A stretch of 64,000 bases of DNA from JADCCX01 sp051649305 (GTDB taxonomy: Bacteria > Pseudomonadota > Alphaproteobacteria > Rhizobiales > Beijerinckiaceae): NCBI GenBank assembly GCA_051649305.1, contig JBOFGV010000125.1, forward strand, positions 3,702-67,701, read 5' to 3'. Position numbers and translations under genes: made by a program. Position 1 is the first letter of the stretch; each line of letters starts with the position of its first letter. The notes beneath the pieces are model-generated. The model saw only the letters and a list, made by a program, of their open reading frames with translations, searched no databases and was not told where the DNA came from. Shown one piece after another: positions 16,997 to 25,984 of this stretch.

Positions 16997-17893
16997 ATGG
17001 TTCGGATCCGCAACATCAACTCGATCCATGTTTTTGATAGTGTTGCCCGCCTTGGAAGCGTGACCAAGGCAGCGCAGCACTGCGGCAGCACACAGAGCTC
17101 TGTCAGCTACCACATCAAGAAGCTAGAAATGGATCTTGGCATCGCGCTCTTCCGGCGCAGCGCACATGGCCTTGAATTGACTGAAGAGGGAACCCGCCTT
17201 GCAAGACATGTGGACGCTGGCTTGCAACAGATCAGCGCAGGCATTGATTTGGTCGCCAGCCGGCGCACAGAAGTGCGCGTCGCTCTTGTGCCAATGTTCG
17301 CAAGCCGTTTTGTATCTGCCCGTATCAGCGATCTCAGGCAGTCTTGTCCTGACATCAATATCTCATTGCTCAATCATAACAATGCCTTCGTCAACTTCCC
17401 AGATCCCCGGGCCTTTGCCGATTTTGGAATCCAGTGGGGAACTGGAAACTGGCCAAAGTTTCAGGCGGTGAAGCTGTGGGAGGAGCGGCTCATTGCGATT
17501 TGCAGTCCTGAATACCAGGAGAAGTTCAATCTGAATGAACCCAAAGACATCAAGCGTTGCACCTTGCTTCATGTCGATGACAAGCGGATGTGGTCTGACT
17601 GGATGAAGGACTGCGGCATCACATCCCGCCAGGAGCAGCCGAGCATGACACTGGAGGATCGCCATTTTCAGCTGAGTGCGACAATGAATGGGCTTGGGAT
17701 ATCGCTCTTTGCAGAATGGTTGGTCCAGAGTGAGCTGAAGGCGGGCAGTCTCGTTAATCCCTTCAACAAATCCTATCCTACACGCTTCAGTTATTACCTT
17801 GTCGTGCCCAATGGGACTCAGCTTTCAATCGCGGCAAAAAGGGTCAGAGACTGGTTTTTGTCGCTCGCCAGCGATGCCCAGAACGTGACCTGA
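16997..17893 (+). CDS. LysR-family transcriptional regulator
   Basis: 298-residue regulator. The N-terminal winged helix-turn-helix spans residues 1-60 (RIRNINSIHVFDSVARLGSVTKAAQHCGSTQSSVSYHIKKLE), and a type 2 periplasmic-like effector domain follows from about residue 85. The ATG at 16997 has aaaagg seven bases upstream and gives the standard LysR N-terminus; the longer frame from 16958 runs into the divergent promoter region. GcvA-like features (AQHCGSTQSSVSYHI) are seen. It most likely controls the divergent import/CoA-activation operon, with the imported acid or its CoA ester as inducer. Confidence 0.9.
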   Translation: MVRIRNINSIHVFDSVARLGSVTKAAQHCGSTQSSVSYHIKKLEMDLGIALFRRSAHGLELTEEGTRLARHVDAGLQQISAGIDLVASRRTEVRVALVPMFASRFVSARISDLRQSCPDINISLLNHNNAFVNFPDPRAFADFGIQWGTGNWPKFQAVKLWEERLIAICSPEYQEKFNLNEPKDIKRCTLLHVDDKRMWSDWMKDCGITSRQEQPSMTLEDRHFQLSATMNGLGISLFAEWLVQSELKAGSLVNPFNKSYPTRFSYYLVVPNGTQLSIAAKRVRDWFLSLASDAQNVT

Positions 17894-17923
17894 ATTATCC
17901 AAATATTTGTCTTTGTTGAAGAA

Positions 17924-18000
17924 TGGCGCGCCCGGAACGATTCGAACGTCCGACCCTCAGATTCGTAGTCTGATGCTCTATCCAGCTGAGCTACGGGCGC
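17924..18000 (-). tRNA. tRNA-Arg (ACG)
   Basis: 77-nt cloverleaf on the minus strand. The acceptor gcgcccg pairs with cgggcgc, the D-arm contains agctcagctggatagagc, the anticodon stem tcaga/tctga encloses ctacgaa (anticodon ACG, read as ICG), the T-loop is ttcgaat, and CCA is encoded (17926 to 17924). It lies between the convergent lysR and uxuA genes. Confidence 0.96.
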
Positions 18001-18103
18001 GTGCAAAGCAACGCAGTGCGTTGGTGCGCTTGCGTGATAGCGATTGTGTGCCGACTGCGCAAGCCTTGCTTGTAATAATATTGGCTGTTTTGCTGAATGC
18101 CTG

Positions 18104-19285
18104 TCAAACGCTCTGCAAAGCCCTGATCGCGCCACGCAATTCCGCCAAACCTTTCAGGCGTCCAATGCCGGTGTAGCCCGGTGTCGCGGTTTTTCTGAGA
18201 TCATCCAGCATGCGGTGACCGTGGTCTGGCCGGAACACGATTTTCTCCGACGGTGAGCGCTTGCTGTTTTCCGCCAGAAGAACACGCAGCACAGCAATCA
18301 TATCAAAGTCGCCGTCGAGATGATCGGATTCATGAAAGGAATAACCGTCTGCTTCGCGTTTTGTGGCGCGAAGGTGGGCGAAAGCGATGCGTGGCGCAAA
18401 CTGCTTGGCGATTTCAACGAGATTGTTGCTGGCCGCGACACCAAGGGAGCCGGTGCAAAAGCACATGCCATTCGCAGGCGAGGGCACAGCATCAAACAAG
18501 GCCTGATAGTCCTGTGCCGAGGAAGCGATGCGTGGCAGGCCAAACAGCGGGCGGGGCGGATCATCGGGGTGCAATGTCAGTGTCACGCCCAGAGACTGGG
18601 CGACAGGCGTTACCTGCTCAAGGAACTCAATGAGATGCTGGCGCAATTTTGCAGCGTTAACATCGCGGTATGTATCCAGCCGGTCGCGGAAGGCTGGAAT
18701 GGTCAGCGGGTCCGTGGTTGAGCCGGGCAGGGCGCTCGCAATGACATGGATGAGATAATCAATGTCCTTTTGCTCCATCTTGTCAAACAGCGTCCGCGCC
18801 CGCTTTTGCGTAGCCGCGTCGTAGTCGGCTTCAGCCCCCTTGCGCTGCAGAATGAAAAGTTCGAAAGCTGCAAAGCGGTCATTGTCAAAGCGCAGGGCTG
18901 TTGCGCCGTTGGGCATTGGCCAGTCGAGGTCCGTCCGTGCCCAGTCCACCACCGGCATGAAGTTGTAGCAGACAATTTTGATGTCGTTGGCGGCCACCGC
19001 CCGCAGGCTTTCGATCCACATGGCAATCGAGCGCTTTGCTGCACCGCCTGTGCGCTTCACATCATCGGGAATGGGGATGCTTTCAATCACGGTCAAAGCC
19101 AGCGGAGTGCGCCCTGCAGGCGTTGTCTCAATGAGGCTCTTGTAATCAGCGACGCCTTTGGTCGTCCACGCCTCGGCGATAGGCATGTGGTGCAGGGATG
19201 AGACGATTTCTGTTGCGCCGGCCTGGCGCACATCATCCAGCGAAACAGGGTCCTTGGGTCCAAACCAACGCCAGCCTTGCCTCAT
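18104..19285 (-). CDS. uxuA: Mannonate dehydratase
   Basis: Dehydrates D-mannonate to 2-keto-3-deoxygluconate in glucuronate catabolism. The 393-residue protein starts MRQGWRWFGPKDPVSLDDVRQAGATEIVSSLHH, the canonical UxuA opening, and contains CYNFMPVVDWARTDL, TLHPDDPPRPLFGLPRI and FRPDHGHRML, regions that supply metal ligands. The start at 19285 is 14 bases downstream of the gntR stop; the open frame extends upstream but only across gntR. With uxaC and uxuB across the divergent promoter it forms the route glucuronate, fructuronate, mannonate, KDG. Confidence 0.95.
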   Translation of the reverse strand: MRQGWRWFGPKDPVSLDDVRQAGATEIVSSLHHMPIAEAWTTKGVADYKSLIETTPAGRTPLALTVIESIPIPDDVKRTGGAAKRSIAMWIESLRAVAANDIKIVCYNFMPVVDWARTDLDWPMPNGATALRFDNDRFAAFELFILQRKGAEADYDAATQKRARTLFDKMEQKDIDYLIHVIASALPGSTTDPLTIPAFRDRLDTYRDVNAAKLRQHLIEFLEQVTPVAQSLGVTLTLHPDDPPRPLFGLPRIASSAQDYQALFDAVPSPANGMCFCTGSLGVAASNNLVEIAKQFAPRIAFAHLRATKREADGYSFHESDHLDGDFDMIAVLRVLLAENSKRSPSEKIVFRPDHGHRMLDDLRKTATPGYTGIGRLKGLAELRGAIRALQSV

Positions 19286-19299
19286 AACCACTGCTCCAG

Positions 19300-20052
19300 T
19301 CAGATAAAATAGTTCGGAAATTGTTGGCGGATCGCGACCGCATCCGGTAGGACTGCCGAGAGGTGTTCGCGCATCGCAAGTTCCGATGCTGCCTTGTCGC
19401 GTTTTTTCAAAGCCGATAAAATGATGCGATGCTCGCCGATCACCTGCATCATCCTGCCGGGCACAGGCAGAGTAAGCCTGCGGCACCGGTCGATCTGGGT
19501 TTTGGCTGTCTGCGTGATTTTCCAGAGGCCGGGATGGCCGGACATCACTGCAAGGGCTTCATGGAAAGATTCATCTTCGATGTGGAAGCCATTCTGATCG
19601 TTGAGCTTTGCCATGGCTTCCTGTCTTGCCAGCAAGCTGTCGAGATGGGCAAAATCCGCATCGTTGGCCCGCTCGATCACGAGTGAGATGGTTGCTCCCT
19701 CCAATGCCTGACGCACAACAACGGCTTCGGGCAAGGCATCAACCGGGATGCGACCAACGAATGTGCCTGACTGCGGAAAGATGTCCACAAGGCCTTCTTC
19801 AGCAAGGCGTATGAGTGCCTCACGCACTGGGGTTCGGCTCACGTTGTACCGTTCGGTCAGCGTCTTCTCTGAAAGCGGTGTGCCGGGAATCAAAGTCACA
19901 TCAAGGATGTCATCGCGGATATCCTTCAGGATAACGCTGGAAGCTGTAACACGGACATTGGGCGCATCACGGCGGGCCGCCCCGCGCGGCAGCACGATTG
20001 GGCGAGGCGATGCGTACGATGCGTTTCCTTGCTCGTTGCTAGGGTGATCCAT
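19300..20052 (-). CDS. GntR-family (FCD) regulator of the hexuronate genes
   Basis: 250-residue regulator. The GntR winged helix is around residues 45-105, with LSEKTLTERYNVSRTPVREALIRLAEEGLVDIFPQSGTFV; the FCD effector domain follows, with histidine-containing stretches IEDESFHEALAVMSGHPGLW and IGEHRIILSALKKRD that normally bind a metal and a sugar acid. The start at 20052 (MDHPSNEQ) is preferred; an upstream TTG at 20091 would run close to the palindromic operator. It is co-transcribed with uxuA and probably represses both hexuronate transcripts, released by a hexuronate or intermediate. Confidence 0.9.
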   Translation of the reverse strand: MDHPSNEQGNASYASPRPIVLPRGAARRDAPNVRVTASSVILKDIRDDILDVTLIPGTPLSEKTLTERYNVSRTPVREALIRLAEEGLVDIFPQSGTFVGRIPVDALPEAVVVRQALEGATISLVIERANDADFAHLDSLLARQEAMAKLNDQNGFHIEDESFHEALAVMSGHPGLWKITQTAKTQIDRCRRLTLPVPGRMMQVIGEHRIILSALKKRDKAASELAMREHLSAVLPDAVAIRQQFPNYFI

Positions 20053-20096
20053 TGAGCGTCCAATTGCGATGCAGAAATCTTTCTGCCTCAATTGAC

Positions 20097-20114
20097 ATAC
20101 TAATATATTAGTAT
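20097..20114. promoter_or_regulatory. 18-bp perfect palindrome, candidate GntR operator
   Basis: The sequence atactaatatattagtat is its own reverse complement over 18 bases and lies in the 100-base gap between the divergent gntR-uxuA and uxaC genes. It directly follows a ttgaca (20092-20097) that could be a -35 box toward uxaC, so a bound repressor would block transcription. Its length and symmetry fit an FCD-type GntR dimer. The site is seen; its binding partner is inferred from position. Confidence 0.65.
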
Positions 20115-20152
20115 ATCGACAAGCTAATTATTCGATAAAAAGGGACTTAGGG

Positions 20153-21562
20153 ATGGCGTCCGGGCTTCACCCAGACAGGTTGTTTCCTGCGGATGATCGC
20201 ACGCGTGGTATTGCGCGTGTGCTCTACAGCGGCATCAAGGACTTGCCGGTGATAAGCCCGCATGGCCACACCGAACCTGTTTGGTATGCGCGCAACGAAG
20301 CGTTCTCTGATCCCGCAACGCTTTTTGTGAAGCCCGATCATTACGTCTTCCGGATGCTTTATTCGCAGGGTGTTTCGCTGGAATCTCTCGGCGTTCCCAG
20401 AGCTGACGGTGGCGCAACCGAAAGTGACAACCGCGCCATATGGCGGTTATTTGCCAAGCACTTTCACCTGTTCCGAGGCACGCCAACACGATTGTGGTTT
20501 GAGCAAGCCATGGAGGATGTCTTTGGCATTGCCGAGCGCCTGACGGAAGCGAATGCAGATCGTCTGTACGAAGCTATCGCTGAAAAATTGACTCAGGCGG
20601 AGTTTCGTCCGCGTGCACTTTATGAGCGCTTCAGGATAGAAGCCATCTCAACAACGGATGGCGCTCTGGATAATCTGGAGCACCACGATGCGGTGCTTGC
20701 ATCAGGCTGGAAAGGCCGGGTGGTGCCTGCCTATCGTCCAGATGCGGTGATTGATCCAGAGTTTGAGGGTTTCCGCCAAAACCTCGTGAAACTGGGTGAA
20801 ATTACGGGTGAAGATACGCTTGACTGGACTGGATATTTGGCCGCGCATCGCAAACGCCGGGCTTATTTCAAGGCGCGTGGCTGCACGTCAACGGATCATG
20901 GACACGCCTCTGCCAGAACCGAGAATCTGTCTGCGCAGGATGCAGGCAAACTGTTTGCCACAGTGATTTCTGGCAAGGCATCACCTGCAGAATGTGATGC
21001 TTTCCGCGGTCAGATGTTGACCGAGATGGCGCGCATGAGCCTCGCCGATGGGCTGGTGATGCAGATTCACCCTGGCTCGTTCCGCAATCATAATAGTCAG
21101 CTCTTCACACGGTTTGGCCGGGACAAGGGAGCTGATATTCCCACGCAGACAGACTACGTTCGTGCGCTCAAGCCCATGCTGGATGCGGTTGGCAATGAGA
21201 AAGACCTGACAATCATTGTCTTCACTCTTGATGAGACGAGCTACAGCCGCGAGCTTGCGCCCCTTGCCGGGCATTATCCCGCCCTCAGGCTTGGGCCTGC
21301 GTGGTGGTTCTTTGATGCGCCCGAAGGCATGCGGCGCTTTCGCGAACTGACTACGGAAACGGCAGGCTTCTACAACACTGTCGGTTTCAACGATGACACG
21401 CGGGCATTCCTGTCCATTCCGGCCCGTCACGATATGGCGCGCCGTGTGGATTGTGCTTTCCTTGCGCGTCTGGTTGCAGAGCACCGGATGGACGAGAACG
21501 AAGCGCACGAAGTGGCGCATGATCTCGCCTACCGCCTTGCAAAACAGGCCTACAAACTTTGA
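20153..21562 (+). CDS. uxaC: Glucuronate (uronate) isomerase
   Basis: Converts D-glucuronate to D-fructuronate (and galacturonate to tagaturonate), the first step of hexuronate catabolism. The 469-residue length is standard. Family motifs include ISPHGHTEPVWYARNEAFSDPATLF near residue 38, the metal region, TTDGALDNLEHHD, MQIHPGSFRNHN and the C-terminal GFNDDTRAFLSIPARHDMARR. It is the first gene of the plus-strand operon uxaC-dctP-dctQ-dctM-uxuB and lies next to the palindromic operator. Confidence 0.95.
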   Translation: MASGLHPDRLFPADDRTRGIARVLYSGIKDLPVISPHGHTEPVWYARNEAFSDPATLFVKPDHYVFRMLYSQGVSLESLGVPRADGGATESDNRAIWRLFAKHFHLFRGTPTRLWFEQAMEDVFGIAERLTEANADRLYEAIAEKLTQAEFRPRALYERFRIEAISTTDGALDNLEHHDAVLASGWKGRVVPAYRPDAVIDPEFEGFRQNLVKLGEITGEDTLDWTGYLAAHRKRRAYFKARGCTSTDHGHASARTENLSAQDAGKLFATVISGKASPAECDAFRGQMLTEMARMSLADGLVMQIHPGSFRNHNSQLFTRFGRDKGADIPTQTDYVRALKPMLDAVGNEKDLTIIVFTLDETSYSRELAPLAGHYPALRLGPAWWFFDAPEGMRRFRELTTETAGFYNTVGFNDDTRAFLSIPARHDMARRVDCAFLARLVAEHRMDENEAHEVAHDLAYRLAKQAYKL

Positions 21563-21588
21563 ACTGAACCATAACCGGAGGAAGACCC

Positions 21589-22575
21589 ATGAAATCCCGT
21601 AGAAACATGATGAAATCTGTGCTCGCCGCCAGCGCCATGGCTCTTAGCCTTGGTGCAGCTTCTGCCCAGACCGTGACATTGCGCTCGGCTGATACGCATC
21701 CCGAGGGCTATCCAACCGTTGAGGCGGTCAAGTTCATGGGGCAGCTCATCGAGCAGCGCACCAATGGCAAGTTCAAGATCCAGATTTTCCCGTCGTCCAC
21801 ACTGGGACAGGAAAAGGACACCGTTGAGCAAACCCGCTTTGGTGTCATCGACATGAACCGCGTCAACATGGCGCCGCTCAACAACCTCATTCCTGAGACA
21901 TCCGTTCCCGGCCTGCCATTTGTGTTCCGCTCTGTCGATCACATGCGCAAGGTTATGGATGGCCCCATCGGCGAGGAAATTCTGAAAGCTTTCGAACCGC
22001 ATGGCATGGTTGGCCTTGCCTACTATGATTCAGGTGCGCGCTCGTTTTACAACTCCAAGCGTCCTGTCACGAAGCTGGAAGACCTCAAGGGTCTGAAGAT
22101 CCGCGTGCAGCAGTCGGACATGTTCATTGCCCTCGTCAACGCACTGGGTGCCAACGCTACACCCATGCCGTTCGGTGAAGTTTACTCCGCATTGCAGACC
22201 GGCGTGATCGACGGTGCCGAGAACAACTGGCCCTCATACGAGTCTACCCGTCACTTCGAAGTCTCGAAGAACTACTCCATGACAGAGCATTCCATGACGC
22301 CCGAAGTGCTCGTGATGTCGAAGCGTGCCTGGGACCGACTGTCTGATGCCGAGAAGGTCATCTTCAAAGCTGCAGCCAAGGAGTCCGTGGTGAAGATGCG
22401 TGAACTTTGGGAAGCCCGCGAAAAGTCAGCGGAAGCGGCTGTCAAAGCCAAGGGCTCGGTGATCACACAGGTCGACAAGAAGCCCTTCATCGATGCCATG
22501 AAGCCGGTTTATGATCGCTTCGTCACCGATGCCAAGCTGAAGGACCTGCTGGCCCGCATTCAGGCTGTGCAGTAA
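21589..22575 (+). CDS. dctP: TRAP transporter solute-binding protein DctP family
   Basis: 328-residue periplasmic receptor. The signal peptide is MKSRRNMMKSVLAASAMALS, cleaving after GAASA. The mature domain has TLRSADTHPEGYPTVEAVKFMG, the conserved LKIRVQQSDMF with the carboxylate-binding Arg, PMPFGEVYSALQTGVIDGAENNW and the usual helical tail. A ggaggaag box precedes the ATG. Operon context makes a hexuronate such as glucuronate or fructuronate the likely ligand. Confidence 0.93.
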   Translation: MKSRRNMMKSVLAASAMALSLGAASAQTVTLRSADTHPEGYPTVEAVKFMGQLIEQRTNGKFKIQIFPSSTLGQEKDTVEQTRFGVIDMNRVNMAPLNNLIPETSVPGLPFVFRSVDHMRKVMDGPIGEEILKAFEPHGMVGLAYYDSGARSFYNSKRPVTKLEDLKGLKIRVQQSDMFIALVNALGANATPMPFGEVYSALQTGVIDGAENNWPSYESTRHFEVSKNYSMTEHSMTPEVLVMSKRAWDRLSDAEKVIFKAAAKESVVKMRELWEAREKSAEAAVKAKGSVITQVDKKPFIDAMKPVYDRFVTDAKLKDLLARIQAVQ

Positions 22576-22577
22576 TC

Positions 22578-23126
22578 ATGACCACCAGCTTCTCCCCTCA
22601 TGCAACCCGGCTGGCGCGTATTCTCGCGCCAGTCAGCCTTGCAGCCTTGTGGATTGCATCCCTGGGTCTTGTGCTCATGACCCTGTTCGTCGCCTGGCAG
22701 GTCTTTGGTCGGTACGTGCTGAACGATACGCCCAGCTGGACCGAACCTGGATCGCTTTTGCTGATGAGCTGGTTCATTCTGCTGGGGGGAGCGGTTGGAG
22801 TTCGCGAAAATGACCATCTCGGTTTTGAGATTGGTCTGCATTACGCATCCAAGCCGCTGCGTTTGATGATGCGGATTACAACGCATGTTCTGATCATCGT
22901 TTTTGGCATCGCTATGACAATTTATGGCTGGCAGCTGACCGCAGCAACATGGCGCGCCAAGATGGCGGGTATCAACCTGCCGCAGGGCATGGACTATCTG
23001 CCGCTTGTTGGCGGTGGCGTGCTCATCAGCCTTTTTGCCTTTGAGAAGCTGGTCAATCTTTTTGTCCCGGCTGATGGCAATTCCGGTAACGAAGCGGCCT
23101 TGCCCGCGCACAGCTCCGTGGAGTGA
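22578..23126 (+). CDS. dctQ: TRAP transporter small permease DctQ family
   Basis: 182-residue protein with four predicted membrane helices and the family segment FVAWQVFGRYVLNDTPSWTEPGSLLLMSW, followed by GAAVGVREN-like sequence (GGAVGVREND). It starts 2 bases after dctP and is nearly contiguous with dctM. It forms the membrane complex of the sodium-driven importer with DctM. Confidence 0.92.
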   Translation: MTTSFSPHATRLARILAPVSLAALWIASLGLVLMTLFVAWQVFGRYVLNDTPSWTEPGSLLLMSWFILLGGAVGVRENDHLGFEIGLHYASKPLRLMMRITTHVLIIVFGIAMTIYGWQLTAATWRAKMAGINLPQGMDYLPLVGGGVLISLFAFEKLVNLFVPADGNSGNEAALPAHSSVE

Positions 23127-23131
23127 TTGCA

Positions 23132-24412
23132 ATGGAACTGTGGGTACTTTTTGGTGTTTTCACCGTGCTTCTGCTGATCGGAACGCCTGTCGCGTTTTGC
23201 CTTGGCATCGCTTCACTGGCCACTGTTGTCTACATGGGCTTGCCGCCTGTTGTGGTTTTCCAGCAGATGAATTCCGGCATGAACGCCTTTGCCATGATGG
23301 CGATTCCGTTCTTCATCTTTTCCGGCGACCTGATGATCCGTGGCGGTGTAGCCGCACGTCTCATTCAGTTTGCCTCGACCCTTGTCGGCCATTTCCGTGG
23401 CGGTCTGGGGCAGGTCAACGTTGTTACCTGTACCTTGTTTGGCGGCATCTCTGGCTCGGCCGTTGCAGACGCCTCAGCCGTTGGCGGCATCATGATCCCG
23501 CAGATGAAAGAGCGGGGCTATGCTGCTGATTATGCTGTGAATGTGACTGCTAATGCTGCCATCATCGCGCTGTTGATCCCGCCTTCGCACAACATGATTA
23601 TCTATTCGATTTCAGCTGGTGGAAACATTTCGGTTGCTGATCTCTTCACTGCGGGCATTGTGCCCGGCTTGATGCTGTGCGGCGCACTCATGATCGCGGC
23701 CTATATCGTGGCTGTTAAGCGGGGATATCCTGCTGGCGTGTTCCCCGGTGCAAAGGCTGTTCTGCTGGCTTTGGTAGCGGCCACACCCGGCATCCTGCTT
23801 ATCTTCATTATCTTTGGAGGCGTTCGCTCGGGTGTGTTCACGGCAACAGAAAGCTCATGCATTGCGGTGATCTATGCGCTCTTAATAGCAAGCCTTGTTT
23901 ACCGCGAGCTTGGTTGGAAAGGCTTCATTGAAGCCACGCACGGTGCCGTGCGCACCACCGCCATGGTTCTGCTGGTCATAGGCACTGCCGGTGCTTTTGG
24001 TTGGCTGATGGCATTCCTGCAGGTTCCGCAGGCGATGGTCGCGACCATGAAATCTGTATCCAATGATCCTTACACGATCCTCCTGATGATCAATGGCATT
24101 CTCCTGGTGCTGGGCACTTTCATGGACATGGCACCCATGATCATCATCTGTACGCCTATCTTCCTGCCGGTCGTCACCGCCTTCGGTGTTGACCCCGTGC
24201 ATTTCGGCGTCATCCTGATCCTGAATGCCGGTATCGGTCTGAACACGCCGCCTGTGGGATCTGTGCAGTTTGTGGCTTGCGCCGTTGGCAAGATTTCCAT
24301 CGGCGAGTCCATGAAGACGATCTGGCCGTTCTATGGGGCGTCAATTGCGGTGCTTTTGCTGGTGACGTACGTGCCCGCATTCTCGCTCTGGCTTCCGGCG
24401 ATGTTCAAATGA
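23132..24412 (+). CDS. dctM: TRAP transporter large permease DctM family
   Basis: 426-residue polytopic permease with about a dozen hydrophobic segments. Family motifs are present: GTPVAFCLGIASLATVVYMG, MMAIPFFIFSGDLMIRGG, LFGGISGSAVADASAVGGIMIPQM and LNAGIGLNTPPVGSVQFVACAVG near the end. The ATG at 23132 is chosen; a GTG at 23123 overlaps the dctQ stop and is a possible coupled start. It completes the presumed hexuronate TRAP importer. Confidence 0.93.
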   Translation: MELWVLFGVFTVLLLIGTPVAFCLGIASLATVVYMGLPPVVVFQQMNSGMNAFAMMAIPFFIFSGDLMIRGGVAARLIQFASTLVGHFRGGLGQVNVVTCTLFGGISGSAVADASAVGGIMIPQMKERGYAADYAVNVTANAAIIALLIPPSHNMIIYSISAGGNISVADLFTAGIVPGLMLCGALMIAAYIVAVKRGYPAGVFPGAKAVLLALVAATPGILLIFIIFGGVRSGVFTATESSCIAVIYALLIASLVYRELGWKGFIEATHGAVRTTAMVLLVIGTAGAFGWLMAFLQVPQAMVATMKSVSNDPYTILLMINGILLVLGTFMDMAPMIIICTPIFLPVVTAFGVDPVHFGVILILNAGIGLNTPPVGSVQFVACAVGKISIGESMKTIWPFYGASIAVLLLVTYVPAFSLWLPAMFK

Positions 24413-24425
24413 GAAGCCTGCGCAC

Positions 24426-25901
24426 ATGACAAAACGGCTTTCGCTGGCATCGCTGGCTGATCTTCCTGCCAGCATCAGGCGGCCTGACTATGATCCTTCT
24501 GCAATAACGCCGGGGATCGTGCATCTGGGCATTGGAGCATTCCATCGGGCACATCAGGCGGTTTATATCGATGACCTTTTGCGTCAGTATCCAGACTGGG
24601 CGATTATCGCAGCCAGCTTGCGCAGCCCTGCAACGGCAGATGCCCTGAACCCGCAGGATGGCCTCTACACGGTCAATGTCAGCGGGCCGGATGGCCTGTC
24701 CCGCCGCATCATCGGGTCTGTACGCAAGGTGCTGGTCTGCCCGGCTGATACGGCTGCGTTGCTTGATACCATGAGCGATCCAGCGATCCGCATCGTCATG
24801 ATGACTGTTACCGAGAAGGGCTATTGCCACGATCCGGCCACGGGCAAACTGGATGAGGCGCATGTTGATGTGCTGGCTGATCTGGCAAACCCGAATAATC
24901 CCCGCTCTGTTCCCGGCCTGCTTGTTGAGGCGTTGCGGCGGCGGAGAGTTGCCGGTGTAGCGCCGTTCACTGTTGTCTGCTGCGACAATCTCCCGAGCAA
25001 TGGCCGCACGGTGAAGCGGATTGTCAGCCGCTTTGCTCAGCTGCGTGATGCTGAACTGGGTGAATACGTTTCCAAGCACGTGGCCTTCCCGTGCACCATG
25101 GTGGACCGCATTGTGCCAGCCACCACTGATGAAGACAGGTTGGCGACAACCAAAGACCTTGGGGTTGAGGATCGCTGGCCAGTGGCTGCTGAGCCATTCT
25201 CCCAATGGGTGGTGGAAGATCATTTCCCGTCAGGGCGTCCGCCACTGGAAACTGTAGGCGTGCAAATGGTGGCCGATGTTGCCCCGTTCGAGCGCATGAA
25301 ACTACGCATGCTGAACGGCAGTCATTCAACCCTTGCCTATCTGGGCTATCTCGCAGGCCATGAAACCGTGGCGGAAGCGATTGCCAATCCTGTAATTCAT
25401 CGCTTGGTCCATCGCCTGATGACCGAAGAGATCATCCCCACGCTCAATGTGCCAGAAGGCACAGATCTTGGCGCTTACCGCGATGCGTTGCTGTCCCGCT
25501 TTGCCAATCCTGGCCTGCGGCACCGCACCTGGCAGATCGCGATGGATGGCACGCAGAAACTGCCGCAGCGCCTGCTGGGCACGATCCGGGATCGTCTGGC
25601 GCGGGATCAGTCCATTGACTGTCTGGCCATGGGTGTCGCAGGCTGGATGCGCTATGTCATGGGCCGGGATGAGCAGGGCGGCGCAATCGATGTGCGTGAT
25701 CCCATGGCTGAAACCCTCGCGGCTGTTTCACAGCAACATGGTCATGATGCCGGGCAGTATTCTAGAGCGCTGTTTGCGATAGAGGCCGTGTTTGGTGCTG
25801 ACCTGCCTGCGGACCCACGCTTCACAGTGCCTGTCACAAGCCATCTCGAGCAATTGCTTGCTCTGGGATCAGCGGCTGCTGTTGCGAAACTGACCAATTA
25901 A
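24426..25901 (+). CDS. uxuB: D-fructuronate reductase (mannitol dehydrogenase family)
   Basis: 491-residue long-chain NAD-dependent polyol dehydrogenase. The Rossmann motif HLGIGAFHRAHQAVYIDDLL is near residue 37; MTVTEKGYCHD, VVCCDNLPSNG and the catalytic-helix region ERMKLRMLNGSHSTLAYLGYLAG (conserved Lys and Asn-Gly-x-His) follow. Mannitol dehydrogenase and fructuronate reductase share this fold; uxaC and uxuA nearby make mannonate the product here. It ends the operon and no clear terminator follows. Confidence 0.92.
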   Translation: MTKRLSLASLADLPASIRRPDYDPSAITPGIVHLGIGAFHRAHQAVYIDDLLRQYPDWAIIAASLRSPATADALNPQDGLYTVNVSGPDGLSRRIIGSVRKVLVCPADTAALLDTMSDPAIRIVMMTVTEKGYCHDPATGKLDEAHVDVLADLANPNNPRSVPGLLVEALRRRRVAGVAPFTVVCCDNLPSNGRTVKRIVSRFAQLRDAELGEYVSKHVAFPCTMVDRIVPATTDEDRLATTKDLGVEDRWPVAAEPFSQWVVEDHFPSGRPPLETVGVQMVADVAPFERMKLRMLNGSHSTLAYLGYLAGHETVAEAIANPVIHRLVHRLMTEEIIPTLNVPEGTDLGAYRDALLSRFANPGLRHRTWQIAMDGTQKLPQRLLGTIRDRLARDQSIDCLAMGVAGWMRYVMGRDEQGGAIDVRDPMAETLAAVSQQHGHDAGQYSRALFAIEAVFGADLPADPRFTVPVTSHLEQLLALGSAAAVAKLTN

Positions 25902-25984
25902 ACAATCATCCAAAACTTATTTCACATTTATCTCTGGAATTTACTTCCGCGCATACACATGTTTTGTGGCGGAGGTTCATACCG

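Noticed and set aside
17924..18000. tRNA-Arg as a second integration site
   Set aside because: I searched by eye for a second copy of its 3' end nearby and found none; flanking genes look native.
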